The notes beneath the pieces were generated by a model, which did not search any database, was not told the DNA's origin, and worked only from the letters and a program-made list of their open reading frames with translations. Source: Paraburkholderia hiiakae (GTDB lineage: Bacteria > Pseudomonadota > Gammaproteobacteria > Burkholderiales > Burkholderiaceae). From it: a DNA stretch of 64,000 bases. The translations under genes were made by a program, and so were the position numbers. The stretch is from NCBI RefSeq assembly GCF_904848665.1, contig NZ_CAJHCQ010000001.1, forward strand, positions 496,001-560,000, read 5' to 3'. Numbering within the stretch: the first letter of the stretch is position 1; every line of letters starts with the position of its first letter. Positions 1-10,284 of this stretch are shown piece after piece.

Positions 1-1342
1 CCGCGCCGTCTTCGGAGGCGCTGCAGCCGCCCTCGCCGCCCACCTTGTCGGAGAAGATCTGCACGAACTGGCGCTCGACCTTGTCGCGGTGGCCATCGAG
101 CGCCGTCATCAGCGCGGCGTAGTCGGCAAAGCCCATCGATTTCGCGAGCGCGGCGCGCTCCTCCGCGTCAACGGGCATGGCGTGCGTTTGCGCATCGTCG
201 CGATACTGCAGGCGATGCTCAAGGTTGCGCAGAAAGTTGTAGGCGCGCGTGAGCTCGCCGCACACCTCGGGCGCGATCAGTCCGCGCGCGGCGGCGTAGC
301 CGAGCACGGCGAGCGTTGGACGCACGCGAAAGCCCGCGTCCTGGCCGCCGCGAATGAGCTGGAACACCTGGGCGCTGAATTCGATCTCGCGAATCCCGCC
401 ACGCCCGAGCTTGATGTCGTCGGCCTTGTCGGGGCGCATCATGGCGCGCCGCTGCGCTTCCTGGCGGATCTGCAGGTGCAGCGAGCGGATCGCGCTGATC
501 ACGCCGAAGTCCAGATAGCGCCGGTAAACAAACGGCTTCACGAGCGAATCGAGCTGGCGCGCGAGACGCAGCGCGCTATCGCTCTCGTCTTCGGAAACGA
601 GGCGGCCCTTGATCCACGCATAGCGCTCCCACTCGCGGCCCTGCACGTAGAAGTACTCTTCGAGCATGCCGAGGCTGCACACGAGCGGCCCGGAATCGCC
701 GTTCGGGCGCAGGCGCATGTCGACGCGAAACACGAAGCCATCGGCCGTCACGTCACTCAACGCGGCGATCAAGCGCTTGCCCACGCGCGTGAAGAAGTCC
801 TGCGTGGCGATGGGCGAGCGCTGGCCGCCCGTGGTTTCGCCGTCGTCCTCGTACACGAAGATCAGGTCTATGTCCGACGAAACGTTCAGTTCGCGCCCGC
901 CCAGCTTGCCCATGCCCACCACGCCGAGCGTGAGGCGCTCGCCGTTCGGGCCGCGCGGCTCGCCGAAGAGCGTCTCGAGATCGGCGCTCACGCAGGCGAG
1001 CGCGCGCTGGATCGTGACTTCGGCGAGATCGGTCATGCTGCCGGTGACTTCGGCGACGTCGGCCACGCCGCCGAGATCGCGCTCCATCACGGCGCAGATC
1101 ACTTCCACACGCAACTGGCGCAGGACTTTCTTCAACTGCTCGTCGTTCAGCGGCGTGCCGGGTGCAGCGTTTGCTGCGGCAAGCAGTTGCCCGCTCAACG
1201 CGTCGAGCCGCGCGACGATGCGCTCGCGCGAGAGCGGCGCGGCGGCCAGCGCCTCGACCTGTGCCGCCAGTTCGGGACGCGCGGCGCAAGCACGTGCGGC
1301 ATAACGGGAATAGCTGGAACTCAGAAGGGGGATGTCGGTCAT
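1..1342 (-). CDS. glnE: Glutamine synthetase adenylyltransferase/adenylyl-removing enzyme, N-terminal part (runs off window)
   Basis: Reading the minus strand from the ATG at 1340-1342 gives about 447 residues open to base 1, so the gene continues outside the window. GlnE adds and removes AMP on glutamine synthetase in response to nitrogen signals relayed by PII. The visible half corresponds to the deadenylylating (adenylyl-removase) nucleotidyltransferase domain. It contains GMGKLGGRELNVSSDIDLIF followed by RGGIREIEF, both hallmarks of the family. The first residues are MTDIPLLSSSYSRYAARA. The adenylyltransferase domain is not visible. It is divergent from the yhdP-like gene. The start is the only ATG fitting the conserved N-terminus, but no strong ribosome binding site is seen. 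Confidence 0.93.
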   Translation of the reverse strand, partial: MTDIPLLSSSYSRYAARACAARPELAAQVEALAAAPLSRERIVARLDALSGQLLAAANAAPGTPLNDEQLKKVLRQLRVEVICAVMERDLGGVADVAEVTGSMTDLAEVTIQRALACVSADLETLFGEPRGPNGERLTLGVVGMGKLGGRELNVSSDIDLIFVYEDDGETTGGQRSPIATQDFFTRVGKRLIAALSDVTADGFVFRVDMRLRPNGDSGPLVCSLGMLEEYFYVQGREWERYAWIKGRLVSEDESDSALRLARQLDSLVKPFVYRRYLDFGVISAIRSLHLQIRQEAQRRAMMRPDKADDIKLGRGGIREIEFSAQVFQLIRGGQDAGFRVRPTLAVLGYAAARGLIAPEVCGELTRAYNFLRNLEHRLQYRDDAQTHAMPVDAEERAALAKSMGFADYAALMTALDGHRDKVERQFVQIFSDKVGGEGGCSASEDGA

Positions 1343-1670
1343 GAAATGCTGCTTGCCGGGAAGGCTCGCTGTCCGCTGTTGTTTCGTTGCGCGCGCCTGG
1401 GTTGATGACGGTGTCGATGCGACGATGCCGATATCGATGGTTCGACCGCGAGGGTTCGCCCCGCACTACGCACGCACCGCACGTACGGCCCACCGGCTCG
1501 CGCTTCCCGCCTGGCCGATGCGTCCGGCATAGGCGGCGCTGCAGTGCAAAAAATCATGCGTGTCACGCGCCGCACGGCCATCCCGGCTTCCCCGGATGGG
1601 CGGTTTGACGGCCCTCTGTGATACATTTCGTCGTTAGAACGCAACGCTACCATACCGCACCCGCCGCAGC
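1343..1670. other. Divergent intergenic region glnE / yhdP
   Basis: This 328-base spacer separates two divergent genes and must hold both promoters. A short inverted repeat (CCATCC / GGATGG) lies near 1579-1600 and a TTGACG hexamer near 1605, but no well-spaced -10 follows it. Short open frames here look random. No confident site is called. Confidence 0.5.
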
Positions 1671-4600
1671 ATGTCCGAGCGAAACGATCACGCCGGCCTA
1701 CCCCAATCTGGACATGCCAGCCAGGCTACCGAGCCAGGGGGTCCGCACCATCATCATCCGGTCCTGCGCCACACGCTGCGCGTGCTGGCGATCATCGCGC
1801 TCGTCCTGTATTTCATCGTCTCGGTCCTGCTGCTCGGGCTGCGCTACGTCGTGCTGCCGTACGTGGACAACTTCCGTCCGCGCATCGAGCAGCTCGTCTC
1901 CTCGAAGATTCACGCCGAATTCCGCATCGGCCGGCTCGCGCCGCATTGGTCTGGCTTCCAGCCCGGCATCGACGTCACCGATCTGACGATTCGCGACCGC
2001 CACGGCAACATCGCGCTCGACGTGCCGCACGCCACGGCGTCGGTGTCGTGGCGCTCGGTCGTGCTGCTCGAACCGCTGCTCTCGAGCATCGTGGTCGAGC
2101 AGCCCGACGTGCACCTCTCGCGCGAGGACGACGGCACGCTCACCGTGGCGGGCGTGCCGGTACCCACCGCGCACACGGGCAACGCCACCTTCACGACCTG
2201 GCTCATGCGCCAGCAGGCGATCGTGCTGCGCGGCGGCACGCTGCACTGGCACGACGCCACGCGCGACGTGCCCGACCTCGCGCTCTCGCACATCCGCCTT
2301 GCGATTCTCAACGACGGCTACGACCACCGCGTCGCGCTCCAGGCGCCGGCCGAGGGCACCGTGCTGCACGGCCCGCTCGACTTCCGCGCGCACTTCACGC
2401 ACGCGCACTCCGCGCAGGCCGGCAAGCCGATCAGCTGGACGGGCGACACCTACCTCTCGACCGGCCCCGTCGATCTGCCCACGCTCGCGCGCTATATCAA
2501 CTTCCCGATCGCCACCTTCGCCGGGCGCATCGACAACTCGATCTGGGCTCACTTCTCGAACGGGCGCATTCTCGAGGCGAGCGGCGCGCTAGAAGGAGCG
2601 AACATTTCGCTGCGCACGCGGCCCACGCAGCCGCTGCTCGACCTGCCGGTCGCGAGCTTCCACTGGAGCCTGGGCATTCAGCCCGGCGACTACACGCTCA
2701 AGCTGCGCGACTTCCACGCCGAACTCGGCCAGCCGCCGCTCGACGACGGCACGCCGCTCACGCGCTCGCTCGCGCTCACCACGCTCGACGCGCGCTTTCG
2801 CCAGCAAACGCTCCAGCATGGCCAGTTGATGAGCGTGCACGGCGACCGCATCGATCTCGGCATCCTCGCCGACTTCATGCGCGCGCTGCCGCTGCCCGGG
2901 CGCGTGCAAGGCGCGCTCGTGCGCTTCGACCCGCGTGGGATGGTGGCGAACTACGATCTCTCCCTCGAGCGCGCGAAGCCCGAGTCGGGGGAAGCGGCCG
3001 CCGAACAGCGCTCCACGAGCGTCGAGCCGGTCACGCACTATCGCTTCAAGGGCGACCTGCAAGGCATCAGCGTGAACGCGCAGGAGCCGGGGCCGGGCCT
3101 CACGCCGCGCGGCCATCCGCGCGCGGGCCTGCCGGGAGTCGAGAACCTCTGGGGACACATCGACGCCGACGAGTCGCGCGGCACGATCGACCTCGACACG
3201 GCCAACGTGGCCATCACGCTGCCCGGCGTGTTCGACAATCCGCGCCTCACGTTCGACCGGCTCTACGGCGCGGCCAAATGGACCGTGGCCGCCGAGCGCG
3301 AGCCCGGCAACCGGCTGAAGGCGTTCACTGTCGATGTCGCGAACCTGGGCGTGGAGAACGCCGACGCACGCGCGAAGATGACCGCGCACTACACGAATCC
3401 CGGCAAGGGGCGTGGCTCGCTCGACCTCGTCGCGCACTTCGACGAGGCCAAGGTCAAGGCCATTCCGCGTTACCTGCCCACCGCCATCACCGAGAAGACG
3501 CGCATCTATCTCGGCCACGGCCTGCAGGCGGGCATGTCGAAGGGCGCGACGATCGAGATCCACGGTGACCTCACCAAATTCCCCTACTCGCGCGACCCCG
3601 ACGCGGGCCAGTTCCGCATCGTCGCGCCGTTCACGGGCGGGCGCTTCGACCCGTCGCCGTTCCCGCCGCGCAAGATGCGCAACGGCGCGCCGAACGTCTG
3701 GCCGGCATTCGACGGCATCGACGGCATCTTCAAGCTGCATGAGAACAAGCTGCGCTTCGACGTCGATCGCGGCCACTATCGCAACTTCGTGCTGCGCAAC
3801 GTGAGTGGGCGCATCGAAGAGCTGGGCGTCAAGGGCTCCGATATCGTGATCGAGGGCAGCGGGCGCGGTCCGCTCGCGGACCTGCTCGACTACGCGGACA
3901 ACAGCTCGATCGGCTACATCTCGAAACACGCCACCGCGAAGGTGCAGGCGCAAGGGCAGTCCACGCTCGCGCTCAAGCTCACGATCCCGCGCCATCCGAT
4001 GCCGAAGGTGCTGCTCGCGGGCGCCATCGGCTTCGAGAACAACACGCTCAGGGCGAAGAACGTGCCGCCGGTTTCGAACCTCACCGGCCGGGTGCGTTTC
4101 ACGAACCACAGCGCCAATGTCGACCGACTCACGGCTCGCTTCCTCGGCGGCGACCTGCGCGCAAGCGGCGGGATGCGCGACGACGGGCACTATGCAGTGA
4201 ACGTGGCGGGCGACGTGGCGGTCGATGCGGCGCGCGGCCTGAACCTGCACGGCATGGCGGCGGCGGCAGTCGGGCGCCTTTCGGGCGCGGCGCCTTACTC
4301 GCTTTCGGTGGCCGGCCAACGCGGCCGCCTGCCCGACGTGAAGGCCAACGCCGATCTCACCGGCCTCGCGCTCGACCTGCCCGCGCCGTTCGGCAAGGCG
4401 GCCGGCACGCCGATGCCGCTGAACTTCGAATTGCAGCCGGGCACGGGCGCGCCCGCCGAATCCGTCACCGGCACCGACGCCAAGGCCGACGACGCCGCCT
4501 TCGAACATGCAGAGCTCACGCTCGGGCCGCTTGCCGCGCGTTACGTGATGCGCCGCCATCCCGGTCACGTACCCGAAGTGGTGCGCGGCGCAATCGGTAT

Positions 4601-6134
4601 GAACCGGCCGGCGGATCTGCCCTCGGAAGGCGTGACCGCCGCCGTCGATCTGCCCACTTTCGACGCCGACGCCTGGCGTGCCGTGGTGCAGCAGATGCGC
4701 GGAACGGCAGCAGCGCAAGCCCAGGGCTCGACGCCCGCGCGCACGGCGGCCGCGCCGGTTCCTCCACCGCGAACCGCGGCAGAAAGGGCGGCAGACAGAC
4801 AAGCTCAAAATGCGGCCCCGGCCGCCGCCTCCGAATCGGCGGCGGTCAACCCCGCTGCCGCGCCGCAAAGCCCGGCGCCGGCCACGACTGCCGCCACGGC
4901 AGCGCCGGCCGCGCCCACCGCCGCCTCGTCCCCGCTCGCCCCCGAGGGCGCGGTCGGCCAGTTCCTGCCGTCGCGCTTCGCCGTCCACGTCGGCACGCTC
5001 ACACTGCTCAAGCGCCACTGGGAGAACGTCGTGCTCGGCGCGTCGCGCACGGGCGAGCGCGGCAACGAATGGCAAGCGAACGTCGCCTCCAACCAGGTCT
5101 CGGGCCACGTCGCATGGAAGCCGGGCGCCGTGCCGGGCGCGCCCGGCACGCTCGAAGCGCGGCTCGCTCGACTCACCGTACCCGCCGCCACCGAAAACGA
5201 CCTGCTCGGCCAGGCGATGTCGCAACCGGCGCAGAACATGCCGTCGATCGACCTCGTCGTGAACCAGCTCATCGTGCGCGATCGCGATCTCGGCCGTTTG
5301 CAGGTGAACGCGCACAACTTCGACGACAACGGCGTGCCCGTCTGGCAGCTCGACCAGCTCGACATCAGCAACCCGGACGCCCACCTCACCGCCACGGAAA
5401 ACTGGCGCGCGGTGGGCGACACGGCCGCCGGCGACGACTCGGCCGCCGCCGGCATGCAAACGCCGCGCCGCACTACGCTCGACTTCCATCTCGACATCAA
5501 GGACGCCGGCGCGCTGCTCCTACGCGCCGGTAAGCCGCACGTGCTCAAGAACGGCTCGGGCACGCTCTCGGGCAACCTGGCGTGGCAAGGCGGGCCCACG
5601 CGCATCGACTTCCCGTCGCTCAACGGCAACCTCGCGCTCGACCTGCGTCACGGCCAGATCCTCAAGGTCGATCCGGGCGTGGCGAGGCTGCTTGGCGTGC
5701 TGAGCCTGCAGAGCCTCGCGCGCTTCGCAACGACGGACTTCCGCGACATCATCGGCGAAGGCTTGCCCTTCACGAGCGCGACGGCCACCGCGCAGATCCA
5801 GAACGGCATTGGCAGCACCAACGACTTCAAGCTCGTCACCGCCCCCGCGCGCGCGACGATGGCGGGCAGCGTGGACCTCGCGCACGAAACCCAGGACCTG
5901 CGCGTCCACGTGGTGCCGACGGTCAGCGCGGGCGCGGGCGTGGTCGCGGCGGCCATCATCAATCCGCTCTTCGGCCTCGGCGCGCTGATCGGCGACGTCG
6001 TGCTCTCGCATACGCTAGAGCACGCGTTCGCGATGGACTTCGCGATCACGGGCCCGTGGGCCAAACCGCACGTTGAGCGGCTGCATGGCGATCAGGGTAA
6101 GATGGACGCGCAGACGCCGGCCGCAGCGCACTAA
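1671..6134 (+). CDS. yhdP: YhdP family protein (AsmA-like envelope protein, TIGR02099 type)
   Basis: This is a 1487-residue protein with a short cytoplasmic start containing a His run, one transmembrane segment at about residues 36-58, and a very long periplasmic body. The N-terminal part (RIGRLAPHWSGFQPGIDVTD) and the C-terminal part (ILKVDPGVARLLGVLSLQSL, then a Gly/Ala-rich hydrophobic stretch near the end) match YhdP/DUF3971-AsmA proteins. In enterobacteria this family moves phospholipid toward the outer membrane. An Ala/Pro-rich low-complexity insert sits at about residues 1006-1093. The length is somewhat above the usual figure of about 1270 because of such inserts. It is monocistronic or leads into the nitrilase-family gene about 110 bases downstream. 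Confidence 0.88.
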   Translation: MSERNDHAGLPQSGHASQATEPGGPHHHHPVLRHTLRVLAIIALVLYFIVSVLLLGLRYVVLPYVDNFRPRIEQLVSSKIHAEFRIGRLAPHWSGFQPGIDVTDLTIRDRHGNIALDVPHATASVSWRSVVLLEPLLSSIVVEQPDVHLSREDDGTLTVAGVPVPTAHTGNATFTTWLMRQQAIVLRGGTLHWHDATRDVPDLALSHIRLAILNDGYDHRVALQAPAEGTVLHGPLDFRAHFTHAHSAQAGKPISWTGDTYLSTGPVDLPTLARYINFPIATFAGRIDNSIWAHFSNGRILEASGALEGANISLRTRPTQPLLDLPVASFHWSLGIQPGDYTLKLRDFHAELGQPPLDDGTPLTRSLALTTLDARFRQQTLQHGQLMSVHGDRIDLGILADFMRALPLPGRVQGALVRFDPRGMVANYDLSLERAKPESGEAAAEQRSTSVEPVTHYRFKGDLQGISVNAQEPGPGLTPRGHPRAGLPGVENLWGHIDADESRGTIDLDTANVAITLPGVFDNPRLTFDRLYGAAKWTVAAEREPGNRLKAFTVDVANLGVENADARAKMTAHYTNPGKGRGSLDLVAHFDEAKVKAIPRYLPTAITEKTRIYLGHGLQAGMSKGATIEIHGDLTKFPYSRDPDAGQFRIVAPFTGGRFDPSPFPPRKMRNGAPNVWPAFDGIDGIFKLHENKLRFDVDRGHYRNFVLRNVSGRIEELGVKGSDIVIEGSGRGPLADLLDYADNSSIGYISKHATAKVQAQGQSTLALKLTIPRHPMPKVLLAGAIGFENNTLRAKNVPPVSNLTGRVRFTNHSANVDRLTARFLGGDLRASGGMRDDGHYAVNVAGDVAVDAARGLNLHGMAAAAVGRLSGAAPYSLSVAGQRGRLPDVKANADLTGLALDLPAPFGKAAGTPMPLNFELQPGTGAPAESVTGTDAKADDAAFEHAELTLGPLAARYVMRRHPGHVPEVVRGAIGMNRPADLPSEGVTAAVDLPTFDADAWRAVVQQMRGTAAAQAQGSTPARTAAAPVPPPRTAAERAADRQAQNAAPAAASESAAVNPAAAPQSPAPATTAATAAPAAPTAASSPLAPEGAVGQFLPSRFAVHVGTLTLLKRHWENVVLGASRTGERGNEWQANVASNQVSGHVAWKPGAVPGAPGTLEARLARLTVPAATENDLLGQAMSQPAQNMPSIDLVVNQLIVRDRDLGRLQVNAHNFDDNGVPVWQLDQLDISNPDAHLTATENWRAVGDTAAGDDSAAAGMQTPRRTTLDFHLDIKDAGALLLRAGKPHVLKNGSGTLSGNLAWQGGPTRIDFPSLNGNLALDLRHGQILKVDPGVARLLGVLSLQSLARFATTDFRDIIGEGLPFTSATATAQIQNGIGSTNDFKLVTAPARATMAGSVDLAHETQDLRVHVVPTVSAGAGVVAAAIINPLFGLGALIGDVVLSHTLEHAFAMDFAITGPWAKPHVERLHGDQGKMDAQTPAAAH

Positions 6135-6245
6135 GCTGCCCACTGAGTTGCCCACTAAGTTACGCAGCGAATTGCGCACAGGTGGCCCGCGCCGCGGGCA
6201 CGCGCTATGCGCGCCATGCACCCCGAACCCATTCAAGATCTGCCG

Positions 6246-7073
<828 letters not shown>

Positions 7074-7226
7074 CTCGCGTGATGAATGGCACCCCTGGCA
7101 CGCCGCGCATGAATACCACCGAATTTCACGCGAATTCCACGCGGATTCCACGTTCAGGGCGCTTGATTTCGCAGCACCGCGCCCGAATCTCCATTGACAG
7201 ACTCATCGATTGATCCCAAAGAGCGC

Positions 7227-8693
7227 ATGAACATCATCGAACCCGGCATCCGCAATCTGGCGACCGCGAAGGACCTGCTCCTCACGCCCTACGGCCTCGA
7301 CGAGGCAGTGCTCACGCGCACGCTCGGCGAGATCTTCACGCACCGCATCGACTACGCCGACCTCTACTTCCAGACCACGCGCAGCGAGGCCTGGAGCCTT
7401 GAGGAAGGCATCGTCAAGTCGGGCAGCTTCAGCATCGATCAGGGCGTCGGCGTGCGCGCCGTGTCCGGCGAGCGCACCGCTTTCGCCTACTCCGACGACC
7501 TCTCGCCCGAAGCGATCCGGCAGGCTGCCATCGCCACGCGCTCGATCGCGAAGACCGGCGGCGGCAAGCAGAAGATCCAGGTGGCGAAGTCGCTCACCGG
7601 CATTGCGGGCCGCGATCTCTACCTGCCGTCCGACCCGCTCTCCTCGCTCGACGCCACCGAAAAGGTGAAGCTGCTCGAGCGCATCGAAGAGATGGCGCGC
7701 GGGCGCGACCCGCGCATCACCCAGGTCATGGCCGCGCTCGCGGGCGAGTACGACGTGGTGCTCGTCGCGCGCAGCGACGGCGCGCTCGCCGCCGACATCC
7801 GTCCGCTCGTGCGCGTTTCTGTCACGGTCATCGCCGAGCAGAACGGTCGCCGCGAAATCGGCAACGGCGGCGGCGGCGGCCGCTACGACTACGCCTATTT
7901 CACCGACGATATCCTGTCGAAGTACGTGGACGACGCCGTGCACGCCGCGCTCGTGAACCTCGAAGCGCGCCCGGCGCCCGCCGGCGCGATGACCGTCGTA
8001 CTCGGCCCGGGCTGGCCCGGAGTGCTGCTGCACGAGGCGATCGGCCACGGTCTCGAAGGCGACTTCAACCGCAAAGGTTCGTCGGCGTTCGCGGGGCGAA
8101 TTGGCGAGCGCGTGGCCGCGAAGGGCGTGACGGTGGTGGACGACGGCACGCTGCCCAACCGCCGCGGGTCGTTGAACATCGACGACGAAGGCAACCCGAC
8201 CCAGTGCACGACGCTGATCGAAGACGGCATTCTCAAGGGCTACATTCAGGACTCGCTCAACGCGCGCCTCATGAAGATGCCCGTAACGGGCAACGCGCGC
8301 CGCGAGTCCTACGCCGCGCTGCCTATGCCGCGCATGACCAACACGTACATGCTCAACGGCGACAAGGATCCGCAGGAGATCATTAGCTCGGTGAAGAATG
8401 GCCTTTATGCCGTGAACTTCGGCGGCGGCCAGGTGGACATCACGAACGGCAAGTTCGTGTTCTCGGCTTCCGAGGCCTACATGATCGAGAACGGTAAGGT
8501 CACCTACCCCGTGAAGGGCGCGACGCTCATTGGCAGCGGCCCGGAATCGCTCAAGTACGTGAGCATGATCGGCAACGACATGCGTCTGGACTCGGGCGTG
8601 GGCGTGTGCGGCAAGGAGGGTCAGAGCGTGCCGGTGGGCGTAGGCCAGCCGACGCTGCGCATCGACCGCATGACGGTGGGCGGCACGGTTTAA
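7227..8693 (+). CDS. tldD: Metalloprotease TldD
   Basis: TldD is a 488-residue zinc peptidase subunit which, with TldE/PmbA, degrades unfolded peptides and matures some peptide antibiotics. The zinc motif HEAIGH is at residues 269-274, followed by GLEGDF. The N-terminal [20 protein letters not shown] block and the C-terminal [20 protein letters not shown] block are family signatures. The ATG at 7227 is preceded by AAAGAG at ideal spacing. The frame also opens at a TTG at 7194, but the MNIIEPG start fits the family better. No tldE partner is in this window. A strong hairpin follows the stop. Confidence 0.95.
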   Translation: MNIIEPGIRNLATAKDLLLTPYGLDEAVLTRTLGEIFTHRIDYADLYFQTTRSEAWSLEEGIVKSGSFSIDQGVGVRAVSGERTAFAYSDDLSPEAIRQAAIATRSIAKTGGGKQKIQVAKSLTGIAGRDLYLPSDPLSSLDATEKVKLLERIEEMARGRDPRITQVMAALAGEYDVVLVARSDGALAADIRPLVRVSVTVIAEQNGRREIGNGGGGGRYDYAYFTDDILSKYVDDAVHAALVNLEARPAPAGAMTVVLGPGWPGVLLHEAIGHGLEGDFNRKGSSAFAGRIGERVAAKGVTVVDDGTLPNRRGSLNIDDEGNPTQCTTLIEDGILKGYIQDSLNARLMKMPVTGNARRESYAALPMPRMTNTYMLNGDKDPQEIISSVKNGLYAVNFGGGQVDITNGKFVFSASEAYMIENGKVTYPVKGATLIGSGPESLKYVSMIGNDMRLDSGVGVCGKEGQSVPVGVGQPTLRIDRMTVGGTV

Positions 8694-8717
8694 GACCTAC
8701 GCTGGCGCGTACTCCAT

Positions 8718-8757
8718 GCGCGGCGATGCGGAAAATCCGCATCGCCGCGCGGATTTT
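8718..8757 (+). terminator. Hairpin downstream of tldD
   Basis: A perfect 15-bp inverted repeat (arms 8718-8732 and 8736-8750) encloses an AAA loop and is followed within a few bases by TTTT. It begins 24 bases after the tldD stop and probably ends that transcript, separating it from the aroG leader promoter. Confidence 0.7.
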
Positions 8758-8810
8758 CTGCACACGAGCCATATTTTTCGCAGATAGTCCGCTTTTTTGC
8801 CGCAGCCCGC

Positions 8811-8840
8811 TTGCCAGCCACGAGAAGCCCGGGTTATAAA
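8811..8840 (+). promoter_or_regulatory. Candidate sigma-70 promoter of the aroG leader
   Basis: TTGCCA at 8811-8816 and TATAAA at 8835-8840 are separated by 18 bases. Transcription would start near 8847, about 50 bases before the leader ORF, which suits an attenuator transcript. Position and spacing are seen; activity is inferred. Confidence 0.6.
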
Positions 8841-8898
8841 GGCAATCACCCTTTTCGACGTAACGAACCGAAGTCACAACGTTCAGACACCGACCGCC

Positions 8899-8967
8899 AT
8901 GTTCGCCACGAAGTTTTATTTTTACTTCTTTTGGTATCTCAGACCGCTGGCGGATCGAGAGGGTTGA
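8899..8967 (+). CDS. Leader peptide of the aroG attenuator
   Basis: This 22-codon ORF encodes MFATKFYFYFFWYLRPLADR followed by EG and a TGA stop. Nine residues are aromatic (five Phe, three Tyr, one Trp), and eight of them are consecutive codons at 8914-8937. That is the composition expected of a ribosome-stalling leader sensing charged tRNA-Phe, -Tyr and possibly -Trp. The ribosome binding site is weak (no AGGAG within 12 bases), which is the main reservation. The ORF ends 29 bases before the intrinsic terminator arm and overlaps the predicted antiterminator segment. Confidence 0.82.
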   Translation: MFATKFYFYFFWYLRPLADREG

Positions 8968-9027
8968 TAGTACGCGCAGAACCCCGAACACACGAGAAAC
9001 CGCCAGCCAAGCCTGGCGGTTTTTTTT
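8946..9027 (+). promoter_or_regulatory. Transcription attenuator of aroG (antiterminator/terminator pair)
   Basis: Segment 2, GCTGGCGG at 8946-8953 inside the leader ORF, is perfectly complementary to segment 3, CCGCCAGC at 9000-9007. Segment 3 is also the 5' arm of the terminator with segment 4 at 9013-9019. Segment 1 could be CCGCCA at 8894-8899 or CGCCA at 8904-8908, either of which pairs with segment 2. A ribosome stalled on the aromatic codons leaves 2 free to pair with 3, giving readthrough. A ribosome reaching the stop covers 2, and the terminator forms. This matches the trp/phe attenuator design. Confidence 0.8.
8997..9027 (+). terminator. Intrinsic terminator in the aroG leader
   Basis: The stem AAACCGCCAG (8997-9006) pairs with CTGGCGGTTT (9013-9022) around a 6-base loop. 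A run of eight T residues lies at 9020-9027. It lies 109 bases before the aroG start codon, so it can only act as a leader (attenuation) terminator. Confidence 0.88.
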
Positions 9028-9135
9028 CGCCCTTAGCCCGTGGCGACTTAACCCAGAGCCTTAACTTCATCTAACCGATTTTTTGAAGCACCGTCCACGC
9101 GACGCACGCTACGCACAGGATCAGGAGAAAACGAC

Positions 9136-10209
9136 ATGCCCCCGCACAACACCGACGATGTCCGCATTCGCGAACTCAAGGAACTCACGCCGCCCGCTCA
9201 CCTGATCCGCGAATTCCCCTGCTCGGAAGCCGCCTCCACGCTGATCTTCGAATCGCGCCGCGCCATGCACCGTATCCTGCACGGCATGGACGACCGCCTG
9301 ATCGTCATCGTCGGGCCGTGCTCGATTCACGACACCAAGGCCGCGGTCGATTACGCGAAGAAACTCGTGGAAGAGCGCAATCGCTTCAAGAACGAGCTCG
9401 AGATCGTGATGCGCGTGTACTTCGAGAAGCCGCGCACGACGGTGGGCTGGAAGGGCCTCATCAACGATCCGTTCCTCGACAACAGCTTCAAGATCAACGA
9501 CGGTCTGCGCACCGCGCGCGAGTTGCTCGTCTCGATCAACGAGCTGGGCCTGCCCGCCGGCACCGAATACCTCGACATGATCAGCCCGCAGTACATCGCC
9601 GACCTGATCTCGTGGGGCGCGATCGGTGCGCGCACAACGGAATCGCAGGTGCACCGCGAGCTGGCTTCGGGGCTGTCGTGCCCGGTCGGCTTCAAGAACG
9701 GCACGGACGGCAACGTGAAGATCGCCGTTGACGCCATCAAGGCCGCCTCGCAGCCACACCATTTCCTCTCGGTGACGAAGGGCGGCCACTCGGCTATCGT
9801 CTCGACCGCAGGCAATGAGGACTGCCATGTGATTCTGCGTGGCGGCAAGACGCCGAACTACGACTCGGAAAGCGTGAACGCCGCATGCAGCGACATCGGC
9901 AAGGCGGGTCTCGCCGCTCGCCTCATGATCGACGCGAGCCACGCAAACAGCTCGAAGAAGCACGAGAACCAGATTCCCGTGTGCGCCGATATTGGCCGCC
10001 AGGTGGCGTCGGGCGACGAGCGCATCGTCGGTGTGATGGTGGAGTCGCACCTCGTGGCGGGCCGCCAGGACCTGAAGGAAGGCTGTGAGCTGACCTACGG
10101 CCAGAGCATCACCGATGCGTGCATTGGCTGGGACGAAAGCGTGGGCGTACTAGAAGGGCTCGCGCAAGCTGTGAAGCAGCGCCGCATCGCGCGCGGCTCG
10201 GGCAACTGA
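9136..10209 (+). CDS. aroG: 3-deoxy-7-phosphoheptulonate (DAHP) synthase, class I
   Basis: This 357-residue enzyme condenses phosphoenolpyruvate with erythrose-4-phosphate, the first step of the shikimate pathway. It follows E. coli AroG over its whole length, including VIVGPCSIHDTKAA, VYFEKPRTTVGWKGLINDP, WGAIGARTTESQVHRELASG and MIDASHANSSKKHENQIPV. Metal and substrate residues in these blocks are intact. The ATG is preceded by AGGAG. Which aromatic amino acid inhibits the enzyme cannot be decided from sequence alone. Expression is probably attenuated through the upstream aromatic leader peptide. The gene appears monocistronic; the next gene is convergent. Confidence 0.96.
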   Translation: MPPHNTDDVRIRELKELTPPAHLIREFPCSEAASTLIFESRRAMHRILHGMDDRLIVIVGPCSIHDTKAAVDYAKKLVEERNRFKNELEIVMRVYFEKPRTTVGWKGLINDPFLDNSFKINDGLRTARELLVSINELGLPAGTEYLDMISPQYIADLISWGAIGARTTESQVHRELASGLSCPVGFKNGTDGNVKIAVDAIKAASQPHHFLSVTKGGHSAIVSTAGNEDCHVILRGGKTPNYDSESVNAACSDIGKAGLAARLMIDASHANSSKKHENQIPVCADIGRQVASGDERIVGVMVESHLVAGRQDLKEGCELTYGQSITDACIGWDESVGVLEGLAQAVKQRRIARGSGN

Positions 10210-10247
10210 GCGCGGTAGCGTCTGGAGCGCGCGGCGCGCTCACTTAG

Positions 10248-10284
10248 AGCCGCGCTGCGCGTGAATTCACAGCCGCGCTGCGCG
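10248..10284. repeat. 14-bp direct repeat at the aroG / glycosyltransferase boundary
   Basis: AGCCGCGCTGCGCG occurs at 10248-10261 and again at 10271-10284, a 23-bp period. The second copy lies in the last codons of the convergent glycosyltransferase gene. It looks like a small local duplication. Confidence 0.7.

Noticed and set aside
2589..5489. 966-codon open frame on the minus strand
   Set aside because: It lies entirely antisense to the yhdP-like gene. Its His/Arg/Val-rich composition is the usual mirror of high-GC codon usage, with no family signature.
7194..7226. TTG start giving 11 extra residues on TldD
   Set aside because: The ATG at 7227 has AAAGAG at proper spacing and matches the family start.
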